DNA of 64,000 nucleotides. It comes from JADJPO01 sp963828555. GTDB lineage: Bacteria; Actinomycetota; Actinomycetes; Actinomycetales; Kineosporiaceae. The position numbers and the translations under genes were made by a program. The notes under the pieces were generated by a model, which had not been told where the DNA came from, did no database searches, and saw nothing but the letters and a program-made list of their open reading frames with translations. This document shows positions 8,180 through 17,231 of the stretch, one piece after another (the first letter of the stretch is position 1; each line of letters starts with the position of its first letter). Location of the stretch: positions 682,001-746,000 of the forward strand of contig CAWHEL010000004.1 in NCBI GenBank assembly GCA_963828555.1, in the 5' to 3' direction.

Positions 8180-11100
8180 ATGGATTTCTTCGCACACAAA
8201 GATCAGCGATCTTGGAATCCCGGCAGGCTACGGGCGAGGAGCGCCGGCGCTGCCGTGCTGCTGGCCTCGACCCTGACCGTCGTGGCGTTCCCCCTGCCCG
8301 CCAGTGCGACAACCACCTGCGCCACCACGACGGGCACCGATTGGACGGCCGAGGTCTGCCTGACCGCTGACAGCGTCGCGACAGGATCCCGACCCGTCGC
8401 GGCGACCGTGACGTCCACCGGCTCGGCGCCGTCGAAGGTCGAGTTCTCCCTCGGCAGCACCCATCTGATCACTGACTACTCGCCGTCCTATGCCTTCACG
8501 CTGCACTCGCAGGACTTCCAGGACGCTGCGACCACGATCTCCGTAGCAGCGACGTTGCGTGATGGAACGGTGACAGCCGCTGCGCAGCAGTCGATCTCGC
8601 TGGACAACGGCAACACCACGGTGCCGGTGAACCCCAACACGTTCACCCCGCCCAGTGCGGCCGCGCCCACGGCGACAGATCCACTGGTGCTGGCTGTCAC
8701 CGGTGACGGTGCTGGTGGTGAGCCGTCGGCCACGGCGGTCACCGACATGATGGCCAGCTGGAATCCGGAGCTGGTCAACTACGTCGGCGACGTCTACCAG
8801 GACGGGACGCTCACCGAGTTCAAGAACTGGTACGGCACCGGATCTTCCTGGTTCTCGCGCTTCCGGTCGATCACCGCGCCCACCATCGGGAACCACGAGT
8901 ACGATCGTGCGGTCGCCGGTGGCCCGCAGTCAGCCGACGGCTACTTCGCCTACTGGGACAACGTTCCTCACCGATACAGCTATGACATCGGTGACTGGCA
9001 CTTCGTCAGCCTCGACTCCACCAGCCAGTTCGACGAGACCGACACCCTGTCTGCGCAATATGAGTGGCTGGCGTCGGATCTGGCGGCGAACGCGAACCGG
9101 TGCACCATCGTCTCCTTCCACCACCCGTACAAGAACATCGGCCCGGAGATGCCGGCCACCCGCATGGCCGCGATCTGGTCGCTGATGCGCCAGCACAACG
9201 TCACCCTGGTGATGAACGGACACGACCACAACTACCAGCGTTGGACCGCGCTCGACTCTGCCGGCACGGCGGCCGACCCGCGGGGAGTCACCGAACTCGT
9301 GGTGGGCGGTGGTGGGCACGGTCTGCAGAACTTCGTCGCTTCGGACCCGCTGGTGGCGGCCTCGGCAGTTTCGTTCGGAGCCGCACGGATCGAGCTGCGC
9401 CCCGACCGCGCCGACATCAGCTACCGCACCCCTGACGGCTCAACCGGCAAGGAGCAGGATTCGGCGATCATCCCGTGCCAGGGGCTGTCACCCGACACCA
9501 CGGCTCCCTCGGCGCCGACCGGGGTGAGCGCCGTTCCGGACAGCACGCCGTCCGCTGCCTGGGCGGCCACAGTGAGCTGGTCGGCCGCCACCGACAACCG
9601 GTCCGTCGCGCAGTACCGCATCCATCGGGACGGGCTCCAGGTCGGCTCGGTGCCGGCGAGTGCGCTCACCTGGCAGGACGTGGGCTTGACCTACTCCACC
9701 ACGTACGCGTACACCGTGAGCGCCGTCGACGCTGCCGGCAACGAGTCGGTTCCGTCGGCTGTCGCCCCGGTGACCACAGGTCCGCCCTCAGCCTCGGCGA
9801 CCGGGACCTTCACGCCCACGGGCGATGCCTACGTCTCCCAGGCGAACCCCGGCTCCCGCTACGGAACGGCCACGGTTCTGCGGGCCAGCAACTCGGCCAC
9901 CGCCGGAATGGTGAGCTACCTGAAGTTCGATGTGGGCGGCACCTACGCCAACATCACGAACGTCACACTGCGCCTCCGAGCGACAGCGAATGCGACGACA
10001 GGGATGACGGTGCACCGCGCGGGGACCGCGTGGAACGACGGGTCGAAGACGGCTCCGCAGTGGAGCTCTGCCCCCACGGTCGGCACGCAGATCGCGGTGG
10101 TGCCTCCGTACAGCAACGGAACCTGGGTGGAGGTGGACATCACCAACTCGGCGACCGTGACCGGTGATGGTGTCTACGGGTTCGCGCTGAAGTCCTTGTC
10201 CGGCACGCAGATCAACTGGAACAGCCGCGAGTCCGGCGGCGCGACTGCGCCGCAGTTGGTGGTGACCAGCTCACCGCCCCCGGACACCGCGCCGCCGACT
10301 GTGCCGCAGCAGGTGACAGCGACCTCGACCGAGGAGACCATGGCGGGGCTCACCTGGGCGGCCAGCATCGACGACGTGGGTGTGGGCAGCTATCGGATCT
10401 ATCGGAACGGTCAGTTGCTCGACACGGTGGCCGGCACGACGACCGCCTACTCCGATGTCACTGTCCACGCAGGTGAGGTTTTCAGCTACGCCGTGTCCGC
10501 GGTCGACGCCGCGGGCAACGCATCGGCACAGTCGGCATCCGCCTCGGTGACGCCGCCCGACATCACGGCGCCGATCGTCGAGACGTTCGCTGCCGTGCTG
10601 GACAACGCGACGACGGCGCGCCTGGTCTGGTCCGGGGTGACGGACAATGTCGCGCCTACGGGATTCCGTGTGCGACGGGATGGTGTGTTGATCGCCACCC
10701 TGCCGGCGACGGCGACCAGCTACGTGCAGCCAGGGCTGGCAGCGCTGACGACCTACAGCTACAGCGTCAGTGCTTTCGACGCCGCGGGCAACGCCTCGGA
10801 CGCGCTTGCCGCCGCGGTGACGACGCCGACCTCTGGTACCGGTTCTGCCCCGACTGTGCCCACCGGTCTGTCGATCGGGGTGACCGGTGAGACCTCCTTG
10901 TCTCTCTCCTGGGTCGCCTCGACGGACGATGTCGCAGTGGCCGCCTACGAGGTGTATCGCGGCGGGGTGTCAGTGGCCGTGGTGCCCGGCACGTCGACCT
11001 CCTGGACGGACACCGGGTTGACGGCCGCGACCACCTACTCCTACACCGTGCGAGCAGGCGATGCCGACGGCAACTGGTCGGCCCAGACCGCCGCCGTCGC

Positions 11101-11878
11101 AGGCACGACGCTCGCGCCCGACACCACGCCGCCGAGCGTTCCCACGGCACTCAACGGGACTGGGGCGAGCACGACCTCGATCAGCGTGAACTGGGCGGCG
11201 TCCACGGATGACCGTGCTGTCGCCGGGTACGGGGTGTACCGGGACGATGTGCTGGTCGGTTCGGTCGATGCGAGCACGACCGCCTACCTCGATGAGGGGC
11301 TGGTCCTCGGCTCCACGCACACCTACGCCGTCGATGCGGTCGACGCTGCAGGCAACCGCTCGGCCAGGACGGCAGGGGTGTCGGTCCGGACGCTGGTGCC
11401 GGGTGACATGACCGAGACCTCGACGGCCACCGCCGACGCCTATGTGAATTCCGCCAATCCCAACAGCAAGTACGGCACGGCGACCGCGTTGCGCGTGAAC
11501 GGGACGGCGGCCAGCGAGATGCACACGTACCTGCGATTCAACCCCTCGGGCACGCTGCCCGTGGTGAGGTCGGCGACCTTGACCCTGGGTGCGACGTCCA
11601 AGGTGAATGCGCTGCTGGTCCGCACCGTGTCGGGAGCATGGTCGGAGTCCACTCTGACCTGGGCCTTGCGGCCGACCGCCTATGGCAGCGTGAACGCCAC
11701 ATCCCCGGGGATCCCCGCTGCTGGGACCTTCACGATCGATGTGACGTCGCTGGTGACGAGCGGGGCTCCGGTCGAGCTCGTGATCACCACGACCGCAACC
11801 ACCCAGGCGGCCTTCAGCTCTCGTGAGGCTGCGTCCCCAGCGGTGGTGCCGTCGCTCAGTGTCACCTCTGGATACTGA
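8180..11878 (+). CDS. Large secreted metallophosphoesterase with Fn3 and DNRLRE modules
   Basis: 1232 residues. Signal peptide about 1-43 (ends PASA|TTT). The calcineurin-like domain (about 168-440) shows five metal-binding blocks: GDGAG near 174, GDVYQDG near 203, GNHEY near 237, HHP near 314 and GHDHNYQR near 346. Position one has GDG rather than the usual GDx4-6D, as in purple-acid-phosphatase-like proteins. It is followed by an Fn3 domain (about 445-535), a DNRLRE/CBM96-like beta module beginning GDAYVSQANPGSRYGT (about 540-690), four more Fn3 domains (about 695-1080) and a second DNRLRE module (ADAYVNSANPNSKYGT, about 1085-1232). Fn3 and DNRLRE modules are typical of extracellular enzymes that bind polysaccharide or the cell surface. 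It is the first gene of the rightward group. Substrate unknown. Confidence 0.88.
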   Translation: MDFFAHKDQRSWNPGRLRARSAGAAVLLASTLTVVAFPLPASATTTCATTTGTDWTAEVCLTADSVATGSRPVAATVTSTGSAPSKVEFSLGSTHLITDYSPSYAFTLHSQDFQDAATTISVAATLRDGTVTAAAQQSISLDNGNTTVPVNPNTFTPPSAAAPTATDPLVLAVTGDGAGGEPSATAVTDMMASWNPELVNYVGDVYQDGTLTEFKNWYGTGSSWFSRFRSITAPTIGNHEYDRAVAGGPQSADGYFAYWDNVPHRYSYDIGDWHFVSLDSTSQFDETDTLSAQYEWLASDLAANANRCTIVSFHHPYKNIGPEMPATRMAAIWSLMRQHNVTLVMNGHDHNYQRWTALDSAGTAADPRGVTELVVGGGGHGLQNFVASDPLVAASAVSFGAARIELRPDRADISYRTPDGSTGKEQDSAIIPCQGLSPDTTAPSAPTGVSAVPDSTPSAAWAATVSWSAATDNRSVAQYRIHRDGLQVGSVPASALTWQDVGLTYSTTYAYTVSAVDAAGNESVPSAVAPVTTGPPSASATGTFTPTGDAYVSQANPGSRYGTATVLRASNSATAGMVSYLKFDVGGTYANITNVTLRLRATANATTGMTVHRAGTAWNDGSKTAPQWSSAPTVGTQIAVVPPYSNGTWVEVDITNSATVTGDGVYGFALKSLSGTQINWNSRESGGATAPQLVVTSSPPPDTAPPTVPQQVTATSTEETMAGLTWAASIDDVGVGSYRIYRNGQLLDTVAGTTTAYSDVTVHAGEVFSYAVSAVDAAGNASAQSASASVTPPDITAPIVETFAAVLDNATTARLVWSGVTDNVAPTGFRVRRDGVLIATLPATATSYVQPGLAALTTYSYSVSAFDAAGNASDALAAAVTTPTSGTGSAPTVPTGLSIGVTGETSLSLSWVASTDDVAVAAYEVYRGGVSVAVVPGTSTSWTDTGLTAATTYSYTVRAGDADGNWSAQTAAVAGTTLAPDTTPPSVPTALNGTGASTTSISVNWAASTDDRAVAGYGVYRDDVLVGSVDASTTAYLDEGLVLGSTHTYAVDAVDAAGNRSARTAGVSVRTLVPGDMTETSTATADAYVNSANPNSKYGTATALRVNGTAASEMHTYLRFNPSGTLPVVRSATLTLGATSKVNALLVRTVSGAWSESTLTWALRPTAYGSVNATSPGIPAAGTFTIDVTSLVTSGAPVELVITTTATTQAAFSSREAASPAVVPSLSVTSGY

Positions 11879-11963
11879 TCGCCGATGCGGCGAAGGCTGA
11901 GGGGCAGCCGGAGTATTGGGTTCTCATGAGTGGCCGGAAACCTTCGTCTGGTAGGGATGGCGC

Positions 11964-13139
11964 ATGAATCGCGTGTGGCCGGCCGTTGCCGCTCCCGCGG
12001 TGGTGGGTCTGGTCCTGGCCGGGGTGTGGCTCGGACGGACCGCTGGAGGTCCCGACACCGGGCAGCCGGTACTGGTCGCGCCGTCCCTCACGGCCGAGCC
12101 GTCGGTGTCGCTCCCGCCGGGGCCCGCCTCGCCGGCTGCCTCGGCCGTTCCGTCCGGGTCCGGCTCTGCATCGGCGGCACCTCAGGGGGCTGGGCCCAGC
12201 GCCTCCGGGTCGGGCCGGGCGAGTCTCGGCGCCGTGGTGCCTGGGGCCTCAGGCGCAGCGACTGCCCAGGGTCCGGCCTCCTCGGCCACCGGTGCCGCGG
12301 GCCTCGTCGCTGGTGCCTCGGTGACATTGCCGATCCGGGCAGCGTTCTACTATCCGTGGTTCCCCGAAGCCTGGAAGCAGAAGAACACCTATCCCTTCAC
12401 CAACTTCAGCCCGCAGCTGTACGACGGAACGAGCCCGGCGGTGATCGACCGTCAGATCGCCGACCTGAAGCATGCCGGCGTCCAGGCGGGGATCGCCTCA
12501 TGGTGGGGGGTGGGAAGCCGGACCGACACCCGCATCCCCCTGCTGTTGCAGCGGGCCCGGAAGGCAGGATTCCGGTGGACCCTGTACTACGAGCGCGAGG
12601 GAACGGCGAACCCCACCTCGGCGGAGATCAGCTCCGACCTGGCACACATCCGCGCCGAGTATGCGGGCGACCCGGCCTTCCTGCGCGTGGGTGGCAGGGC
12701 GGTGCTGTTCGTCTATGGCGGCTCTGACGGGTGTGAGATGGCGCGACGCTGGGCGAATGCCGATCATGCGGGCTTCCATATCGTGCTCAAGGTCTTCCAA
12801 GGATTCCGCACCTGCGATGCTCAGCCCGAGGGGTGGCATCAATATGCGCCGGCCAAGCGCCTCGACGTGCAGAAGGGCTACTCGGCAGCAGTCTCGCCGG
12901 GATTCTGGCTCTCGGGAGAGCCGGAGCGACTGGCCCGCGACAAGGCCGAGTTCCTCGCCGCGGCCACCCAGGTGGCGACCTCGCAGACTCCCTGGCAACT
13001 GGTGACCACGTACAACGAATGGGGCGAGGGCACCGCCGTGGAATCCGCCGCCGAATGGGCCAGCGCCTCGGGGAGAGGTGCCTACATCGACATGCTGCAC
13101 GACGTGTTCGCCGCGCATCCCCTGGGCGGTACGACGTGA
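11964..13139 (+). CDS. Secreted or membrane-anchored GH99-like glycoside hydrolase
   Basis: 391 residues; ATG preceded by AGGGATGG. A hydrophobic N-terminal segment (about 4-22, no clear cleavage site) is followed by a Ser/Pro/Ala-rich linker to about residue 120, suggesting display on the outer face. The catalytic-type domain begins AFYYPWFPEAWK (about 128-139), continues with GIASWWGVGS and LYYEREG, and ends with TYNEWGEGTAVE (about 348-359). The YYPWFPEAW and YNEWGEG motifs belong to the GH99/GH71-like TIM-barrel group. The stop overlaps the start of the next gene (GTGA), coupling it to a metallophosphoesterase. The same two domains occur fused in one protein at 21782-24284. Enzymatic activity is inferred from the motifs. 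Confidence 0.78.
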   Translation: MNRVWPAVAAPAVVGLVLAGVWLGRTAGGPDTGQPVLVAPSLTAEPSVSLPPGPASPAASAVPSGSGSASAAPQGAGPSASGSGRASLGAVVPGASGAATAQGPASSATGAAGLVAGASVTLPIRAAFYYPWFPEAWKQKNTYPFTNFSPQLYDGTSPAVIDRQIADLKHAGVQAGIASWWGVGSRTDTRIPLLLQRARKAGFRWTLYYEREGTANPTSAEISSDLAHIRAEYAGDPAFLRVGGRAVLFVYGGSDGCEMARRWANADHAGFHIVLKVFQGFRTCDAQPEGWHQYAPAKRLDVQKGYSAAVSPGFWLSGEPERLARDKAEFLAAATQVATSQTPWQLVTTYNEWGEGTAVESAAEWASASGRGAYIDMLHDVFAAHPLGGTT

Positions 13140-14350
13140 CGGGCGGCAGGCACGGATCACGCCCTGCGGCCAACCGCGTTGTCTGGCGGCGTGTGGCGGT
13201 GGTGGCCGCTCTGTGTGTGGTGGCAGTCGGGGCAGGGTTCGCCACCGGACGACTGACCGACGACGAGGCCACCGCGCAGACTGAACTGACCGCTCCCAGC
13301 CCCGGCGCCGAGGCCACGCCCACAACGACTGCGGGATCCTCCCTTCCGTCGATCTCCGCGTCTGCCTCGGCTTCCGGGTCACTGTCGCCCTCGCCCGGGG
13401 CCTCCGGGGCTTCGGCGTCGGCCTCGGCGGGGAAGCGCGCCACCGCGACGCCCAAGGCCTCAGCCGGCACGGTCCCGAGCGTCGCCGCTGTACCGGCACC
13501 ACCCGTCGAGGGGAGCACGGCCACCCTGGTCGCGGTCGGTGACATCGCGTGCGACCCCGACGCCTCGAACTTCAACGGCGGCAAGGGCACGACATCGAAC
13601 TGCCACCAGATGGCCACCTCTAACGTCGCCCTCGCGCTGCGCCCGGATGCGGTGCTGCCGCTGGGAGACGTTCAGTATGAACAGGGCACCGCTGAGGGAT
13701 TTTCCCGCTCGTACCACCCGAGCTGGGGCAGGCTGAAGTCCATCTCACGGCCTGTGGTGGGCAATCACGAGTACCTCACCGACAACGCCGCGGGCTACTA
13801 CGGCTACTTCGGCGCGGTGGCCGGTGACCCGAGCCAGGGCTACTACAGCTATGACCTCGGGTCATGGCACATGGTCGCCCTCAACAGCAATTGCTCGCGT
13901 GCGGGTGGATGCAGCGCCAAACAGCCCCAGGGGAAGTGGTTGATCGCCGACCTGGCTGCGCACAAGAACCAGTGCACGCTGGCGTACTGGCACCATCCCC
14001 GGTGGAGCCACGGCGAGCACGGGGACCACGAGACCATGTCGTCGTTCATGGAGACGTTGTATGCCGCCGGGGCCGAGGTGGTGCTGGTGGGCCACGACCA
14101 CGACTACGAGCGGTTCGCTCCGCTCGCTCCTGACGGCAGCGTGGATCGGGAGAAGGGCATCCGCCAGTTCGTCGTCGGTTCCGGAGGGCGCAACCACTAT
14201 GTGACGTCGACCGGCCCGACGACAGAGGCCATGAACGACGACACCTACGGGGTGCTTCATATGACCCTCAAGCCGAACGGCTACGACTGGAAGTTCGTGC
14301 CCGAGGTGGGGAAGACCTACTCGGACAGCGGCTCCGGCACCTGCCACTGA
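13136..14350 (+). CDS. Extracellular metallophosphoesterase (calcineurin-like)
   Basis: 404 residues from the GTG that overlaps the upstream stop. An N-terminal membrane segment (about 16-36) and a low-complexity Ser/Ala/Thr linker to about 125 precede the phosphoesterase domain. Metal-binding blocks are GDIACDP (near 135), LGDVQYE (near 175), GNHEY (near 208), WHHPRW (near 285) and GHDHDYER (near 318). The domain closely resembles the phosphoesterase domains at 20680-21541 and 23460-24284. Coupled translation with the GH99-like gene suggests joint action outside the cell, for example hydrolysis of a phosphorylated glycan, which is inference. The gene ends convergently against a helR remnant. 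Confidence 0.85.
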   Translation: MTGGRHGSRPAANRVVWRRVAVVAALCVVAVGAGFATGRLTDDEATAQTELTAPSPGAEATPTTTAGSSLPSISASASASGSLSPSPGASGASASASAGKRATATPKASAGTVPSVAAVPAPPVEGSTATLVAVGDIACDPDASNFNGGKGTTSNCHQMATSNVALALRPDAVLPLGDVQYEQGTAEGFSRSYHPSWGRLKSISRPVVGNHEYLTDNAAGYYGYFGAVAGDPSQGYYSYDLGSWHMVALNSNCSRAGGCSAKQPQGKWLIADLAAHKNQCTLAYWHHPRWSHGEHGDHETMSSFMETLYAAGAEVVLVGHDHDYERFAPLAPDGSVDREKGIRQFVVGSGGRNHYVTSTGPTTEAMNDDTYGVLHMTLKPNGYDWKFVPEVGKTYSDSGSGTCH

Positions 14351-14384
14351 ACGTGCATCTCGGAGTCGTCGGTGGCGATCAGGT

Positions 14385-14684
14385 GGTCGATCACCTTGGC
14401 CATCGGTGACCATGCGGCCCAGGCACAGGTCCACGCCGTAGCGGCGCAGGGTGCGCAGGCGCGTAGTGAGCCGGTGCACCTGCAGGTCCCGGTCCATCGC
14501 CGCCTGTCCGGTGCCGCCGGGTGCTGTGCGCTCGGCGTCGAGGCGGGCGGATAGGTCGGCGATGGACTGCTCGAGGCTGTTCGCGAGGGTGGTGAAGTGC
14601 TGCTCGTCGGTGGCGATCAGGGTGGGGTCGGTCTTGGGGGAGGTGGTCGGGAAGGTCGAACACGTTGGTGGTCAGGGGGTTCAC
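14385..14684 (-). pseudogene. helR: Remnant of helR (HelD-like RNA polymerase recycling ATPase), N-terminus only
   Basis: Reading leftward from a GTG at 14684 the frame gives NPLTTNVFDLPDHLP. Removing one C from the five-C run right after this allows continuous reading through KTDPTLIATDEQHF, SIADLSARLD, AAMDRDLQVHRLT and LCLGRMV. This order matches the N-terminal coiled-coil region of HelR, the HelD-like ATPase linked to rifamycin tolerance. Similarity stops near residue 97, whereas the family exceeds 650 residues, so most of the gene is gone. A rifamycin-associated element lies 62 bp upstream. Recognition rests on remembered family sequence; a database comparison would settle it. Confidence 0.6.
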
Positions 14685-14746
14685 CTCGTGTGTGCACCGC
14701 GGCCCGCGGGTTCTGGGCCTCCGGCCGACGAGTCTGCGGCACGGGC

Positions 14747-14766
14747 GGGGCCTTGCCGCAAGCCCC
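14747..14766 (-). promoter_or_regulatory. Rifamycin-associated element (RAE)-like inverted repeat
   Basis: On the minus strand the site reads GGGGCTTGCGGCAAGGCCCC, an imperfect palindrome matching the RAE consensus as I recall it. RAEs lie upstream of rifamycin-inducible genes such as rph and helR in actinomycetes. Here it faces the helR remnant and ends 62 bp before its GTG, so the promoter element appears kept while the gene has decayed. Confidence 0.6.
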
Positions 14767-15073
14767 CCTACGCGCTATGCGTTGGACATGGAAGGACGTC
14801 GGCTTCCACCATCCCTGCGAGGCATCCCGATCTCCTTCGTCGCGACGGAGGCGTGCACCGCACTTACCGGTCGGAGTCTGCTCGGCGCCCGGCGACGCGA
14901 TCACGTCCGCGCAGCACCTGACAGCGCCGCCTGAGCCTTCGAGCTGTGTCGGGGGCTGCAGTGTCCGACCTCCTCGCGGCTGGGCCAGGGCGCACACGTG
15001 GCGCAGGCACCGACCACAGCCCCTCGACCAGGTCGGGCGCGTCGAGCAGTGGCCCCTGACCCGCCACACATAC
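14767..15073. other. Intergenic stretch, no gene recognised
   Basis: About 300 bp between the RAE-like site and the PIN-domain gene. Both strands give only short frames with no family resemblance and no ribosome binding site at a convincing start. It probably includes the upstream promoter region of the former helR gene. Confidence 0.5.
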
Positions 15074-15523
15074 TCAGCGGGAACGCTGAAGGGGCGGGCC
15101 CTCGGGCCCGAGGGGTCTGGAGACCGGTCGAACGGGAAGAAGGTGTTCTAGACCGGCGAAGTCCTGCGGGTTCACGGTGAACAGAGGCAGGTCGTTGGCG
15201 ATGGCCACGCACGCGATCAGCAGATCTGCCAGGCGCCGTCGCGGGGTTCGCCCGGCGGCGAGGACGGCCGCGTAGACCGGACCGTAGCAACGGGCGGCGG
15301 CGGCGTCGAAGGGTAGCGGGGAGTAGGCCGCCTCGACGCGCTGGAGCCGCCCGATGCGCGCCGCCCGTTCACCGGGATCATCGGTGAACAGCGGGCCGGC
15401 GGACAGCTCGGCCAGAGTGATTGAGCTGATTGCGGTCTCCAGCGGTAGCTGGAGGGGGTCAATGCGAGGCAGATGGATGATGACGTTGGTATCGACCAGG
15501 CCGCGCTCGGCGCGCTCACTCAC
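15074..15523 (-). CDS. PIN-domain ribonuclease toxin (VapC-like)
   Basis: 149 residues. The PIN acidic residues are all present: D11 in VDTNV, E39 in TLAELSAG, D100 in RLADLLIA and D121 in NPQDF. VapC toxins are Mg-dependent RNases that cut tRNA or rRNA until neutralised by the antitoxin. The start overlaps the end of the antitoxin gene by 8 bp, the usual coupling. The C-terminal 20 residues (after HLLPVRP) are Pro/Gly-rich and lie over a 16-bp perfect palindrome CCCTCGGGCCCGAGGG (15099-15114); this tail is not typical of the family and may be a read-through of a terminator-like sequence. Confidence 0.87.
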   Translation of the reverse strand: MSERAERGLVDTNVIIHLPRIDPLQLPLETAISSITLAELSAGPLFTDDPGERAARIGRLQRVEAAYSPLPFDAAAARCYGPVYAAVLAAGRTPRRRLADLLIACVAIANDLPLFTVNPQDFAGLEHLLPVRPVSRPLGPEGPPLQRSR

Positions 15524-15776
15524 CGATCAAACCCTGGTCGACGGCCTTGTCCAGATCATCGAAGAAGCGCTCTGGATCGATGGGCGCATCGCCGGCGAAG
15601 AGGGACATGACCTCGCTGGTAGGGATGAAGGCCCGGCGCCGAAGCGGGTGAAGTTCTGCGATGGGAGTGCCGTTGCGGGTGACGATGAAGGTCGATCCGG
15701 CCTCCACTGCCCGCAGGATCTGCCCAGAGTCGTTGCGCAGCTCTCGCTGGGTGATCTCACGACTTGGTTCCGACAC
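15516..15776 (-). CDS. Phd/YefM-type antitoxin
   Basis: 86 residues. The N-terminal fold EITQRELRNDSGQILRAV, then GSTFIVTRNGTPIAELHPL, is the Phd/YefM DNA-binding domain; the acidic C-terminal tail (FFDDLDKAVDQG) should bind the toxin. It is the first gene of a pair with the PIN toxin (8-bp overlap). A candidate operator lies just upstream and shares a 13-bp core with that of the locus at 32191. Confidence 0.87.
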   Translation of the reverse strand: MSEPSREITQRELRNDSGQILRAVEAGSTFIVTRNGTPIAELHPLRRRAFIPTSEVMSLFAGDAPIDPERFFDDLDKAVDQGLIGE

Positions 15777-15792
15777 CTTCGCAGCATATCAC

Positions 15793-15815
15793 CAGATGTG
15801 CTACGAAGTGCTACA
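15793..15815 (-). promoter_or_regulatory. Candidate toxin-antitoxin operator
   Basis: The plus strand carries CAGATGTGCTACGAAGTGCTACA, a double GTGCTAC repeat, 17-39 bp before the antitoxin start. CAGATGTGCTACG recurs exactly in front of the antitoxin gene at 32191. Phd-type antitoxins repress their own promoters through such repeats, so this is a likely autoregulatory site. Confidence 0.5.
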
Positions 15816-15911
15816 GCGAGGTGTTGCGGGGAGGCGGCCCACCAAGAGGACGACGGCGACGATCTGAATGGCCACGACCGCCAGGACGCGCGTGCTGACT
15901 ACGGTGATGGC

Positions 15912-17231
15912 ATGTCTCCTGTCTCGCGAGGCCGTAGGGCCAAGGGCACGAAGAAGGCCAAGAACCGGGCGAAGGGTGGTCGGTCTCCGGCTGTATCCCA
16001 GGTCCGGCAGTCGCTGCTGCCCGACCGCGGCGCCTTCTCACCGGACGCTCTGGCCGCGCTGCCGGATCCCGGGAGGCGGCGCAGCTGGCCGTGGTGGGAA
16101 GCCAGTCACGACGAGGTCCTGGCACGCGCCGCGGCCCTGACGGACTGTGACGGGCCGGAGGACCTCGAACGGGCCACCGCGGAACTGATCGGGGATCATC
16201 TCTGGCAGCGCCTGCAGTCGGAGGTGGCCGGGCACGACTACCTGAGGTGGATGTCGAGCTTGATCGACGTGATCGGGGCACGTCGTGCAGAGAGCGGGGC
16301 ATGGCTGTTGGTGCACGGGTTGGCCGCGATCTGCCCGCAGCCCCACCGGGGTCGGCTGCTGACAGTGATCGGGCAAGGTCGTGGCGGGGCCCGCTCCGTG
16401 GCTCCCCTCTGGCTTCCCCTCGTTCCGCAACTGCGGGTGGACGGCGATCCGCAGGTGGTCGTGGACGCCTACGGCGGCCGGTACGGGTTGATGGTCGACC
16501 TGGCTCGTCCGGGCGCGGCCCCGCGGACCTACCTGATCGACCTCGACCTCTGCCTGCCATTCGTCTCACCGCCGTCCGGCTGGCACGCCGACCTGGACAC
16601 TGCGGTGGCGGCCTGGCGCGCCCAGGTCGGTCCGAGCGCCGACGCCGTCCGCCCGCGGCCGGCCGGAGAAGAGTTGCTCGTCCAGCTCCTGCCGAGCGAC
16701 CTGGATTACATCGGGCCGACGCTCATGGGCAACGAGCGTCGCGACCAGCTCGCCGAGTTCTTCCGGATGCGCCGGGTGGTCGAACACGTGCGGTCCTCGC
16801 TCGGGCTCGACGACGCGCCGCCGCCCCCTATCGACGAGGAGGCGGTGCAGTCACGCGTGGACGACTTCCTGGCCTGGTGCGCCGACCGTGATGTCGCCGT
16901 ACCCGAACGAGAGGCGGTCGCCTGGCTGGTGACTGAGTGGCTTCGATCGGTGCCGTCGGCTGCGGGCCTGGGCTGCTCACCGCACCGGATCGTCACGTTC
17001 ACGCACGGTTTCCACGAGGAGTGGCGCGACGGCGCCGAGCGGCGGGCCGCGGTGGCGACACTGCCGCGCTGGATCGGCTACTGCCTGGATCGCAGCGCCG
17101 TTCCCGATCACCTGGCCGCGCCGTGCAGGGACCTGGCAGGGCGGCTCGAGACCGACCCGGACGCCGTCGCGGCGCTGGGCGCTCCCGTTCCGCAGGTGCC
17201 CACGCCGGAGCTGGATCGGGCCGTCGCATGA
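15912..17231 (+). CDS. Conserved protein of unknown function, paired with a pRiA4b ORF-3 family gene
   Basis: 439 residues from the ATG at 15912; the frame is open further upstream but there overlaps the antitoxin gene antisense. The first 25 residues are Lys/Arg-rich (RGRRAKGTKKAKNRAKGGR), as in nucleic-acid-binding tails. The rest looks globular and mainly helical, without membrane segments or signal peptide. No catalytic motif was recognised. The stop overlaps the next start by 4 bp (ATGA), so the two proteins are probably made together. Related two-gene units carry SEC-C or pRiA4b domain proteins, but I could not assign a named family here. Confidence 0.7.
   Translation: MSPVSRGRRAKGTKKAKNRAKGGRSPAVSQVRQSLLPDRGAFSPDALAALPDPGRRRSWPWWEASHDEVLARAAALTDCDGPEDLERATAELIGDHLWQRLQSEVAGHDYLRWMSSLIDVIGARRAESGAWLLVHGLAAICPQPHRGRLLTVIGQGRGGARSVAPLWLPLVPQLRVDGDPQVVVDAYGGRYGLMVDLARPGAAPRTYLIDLDLCLPFVSPPSGWHADLDTAVAAWRAQVGPSADAVRPRPAGEELLVQLLPSDLDYIGPTLMGNERRDQLAEFFRMRRVVEHVRSSLGLDDAPPPPIDEEAVQSRVDDFLAWCADRDVAVPEREAVAWLVTEWLRSVPSAAGLGCSPHRIVTFTHGFHEEWRDGAERRAAVATLPRWIGYCLDRSAVPDHLAAPCRDLAGRLETDPDAVAALGAPVPQVPTPELDRAVA

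Noticed and set aside
15099..15114. CCCTCGGGCCCGAGGG palindrome as a protein-binding site
   Set aside because: It lies inside the 3' end of the toxin gene and can be explained by a GC-rich hairpin. No similar site precedes any gene here.
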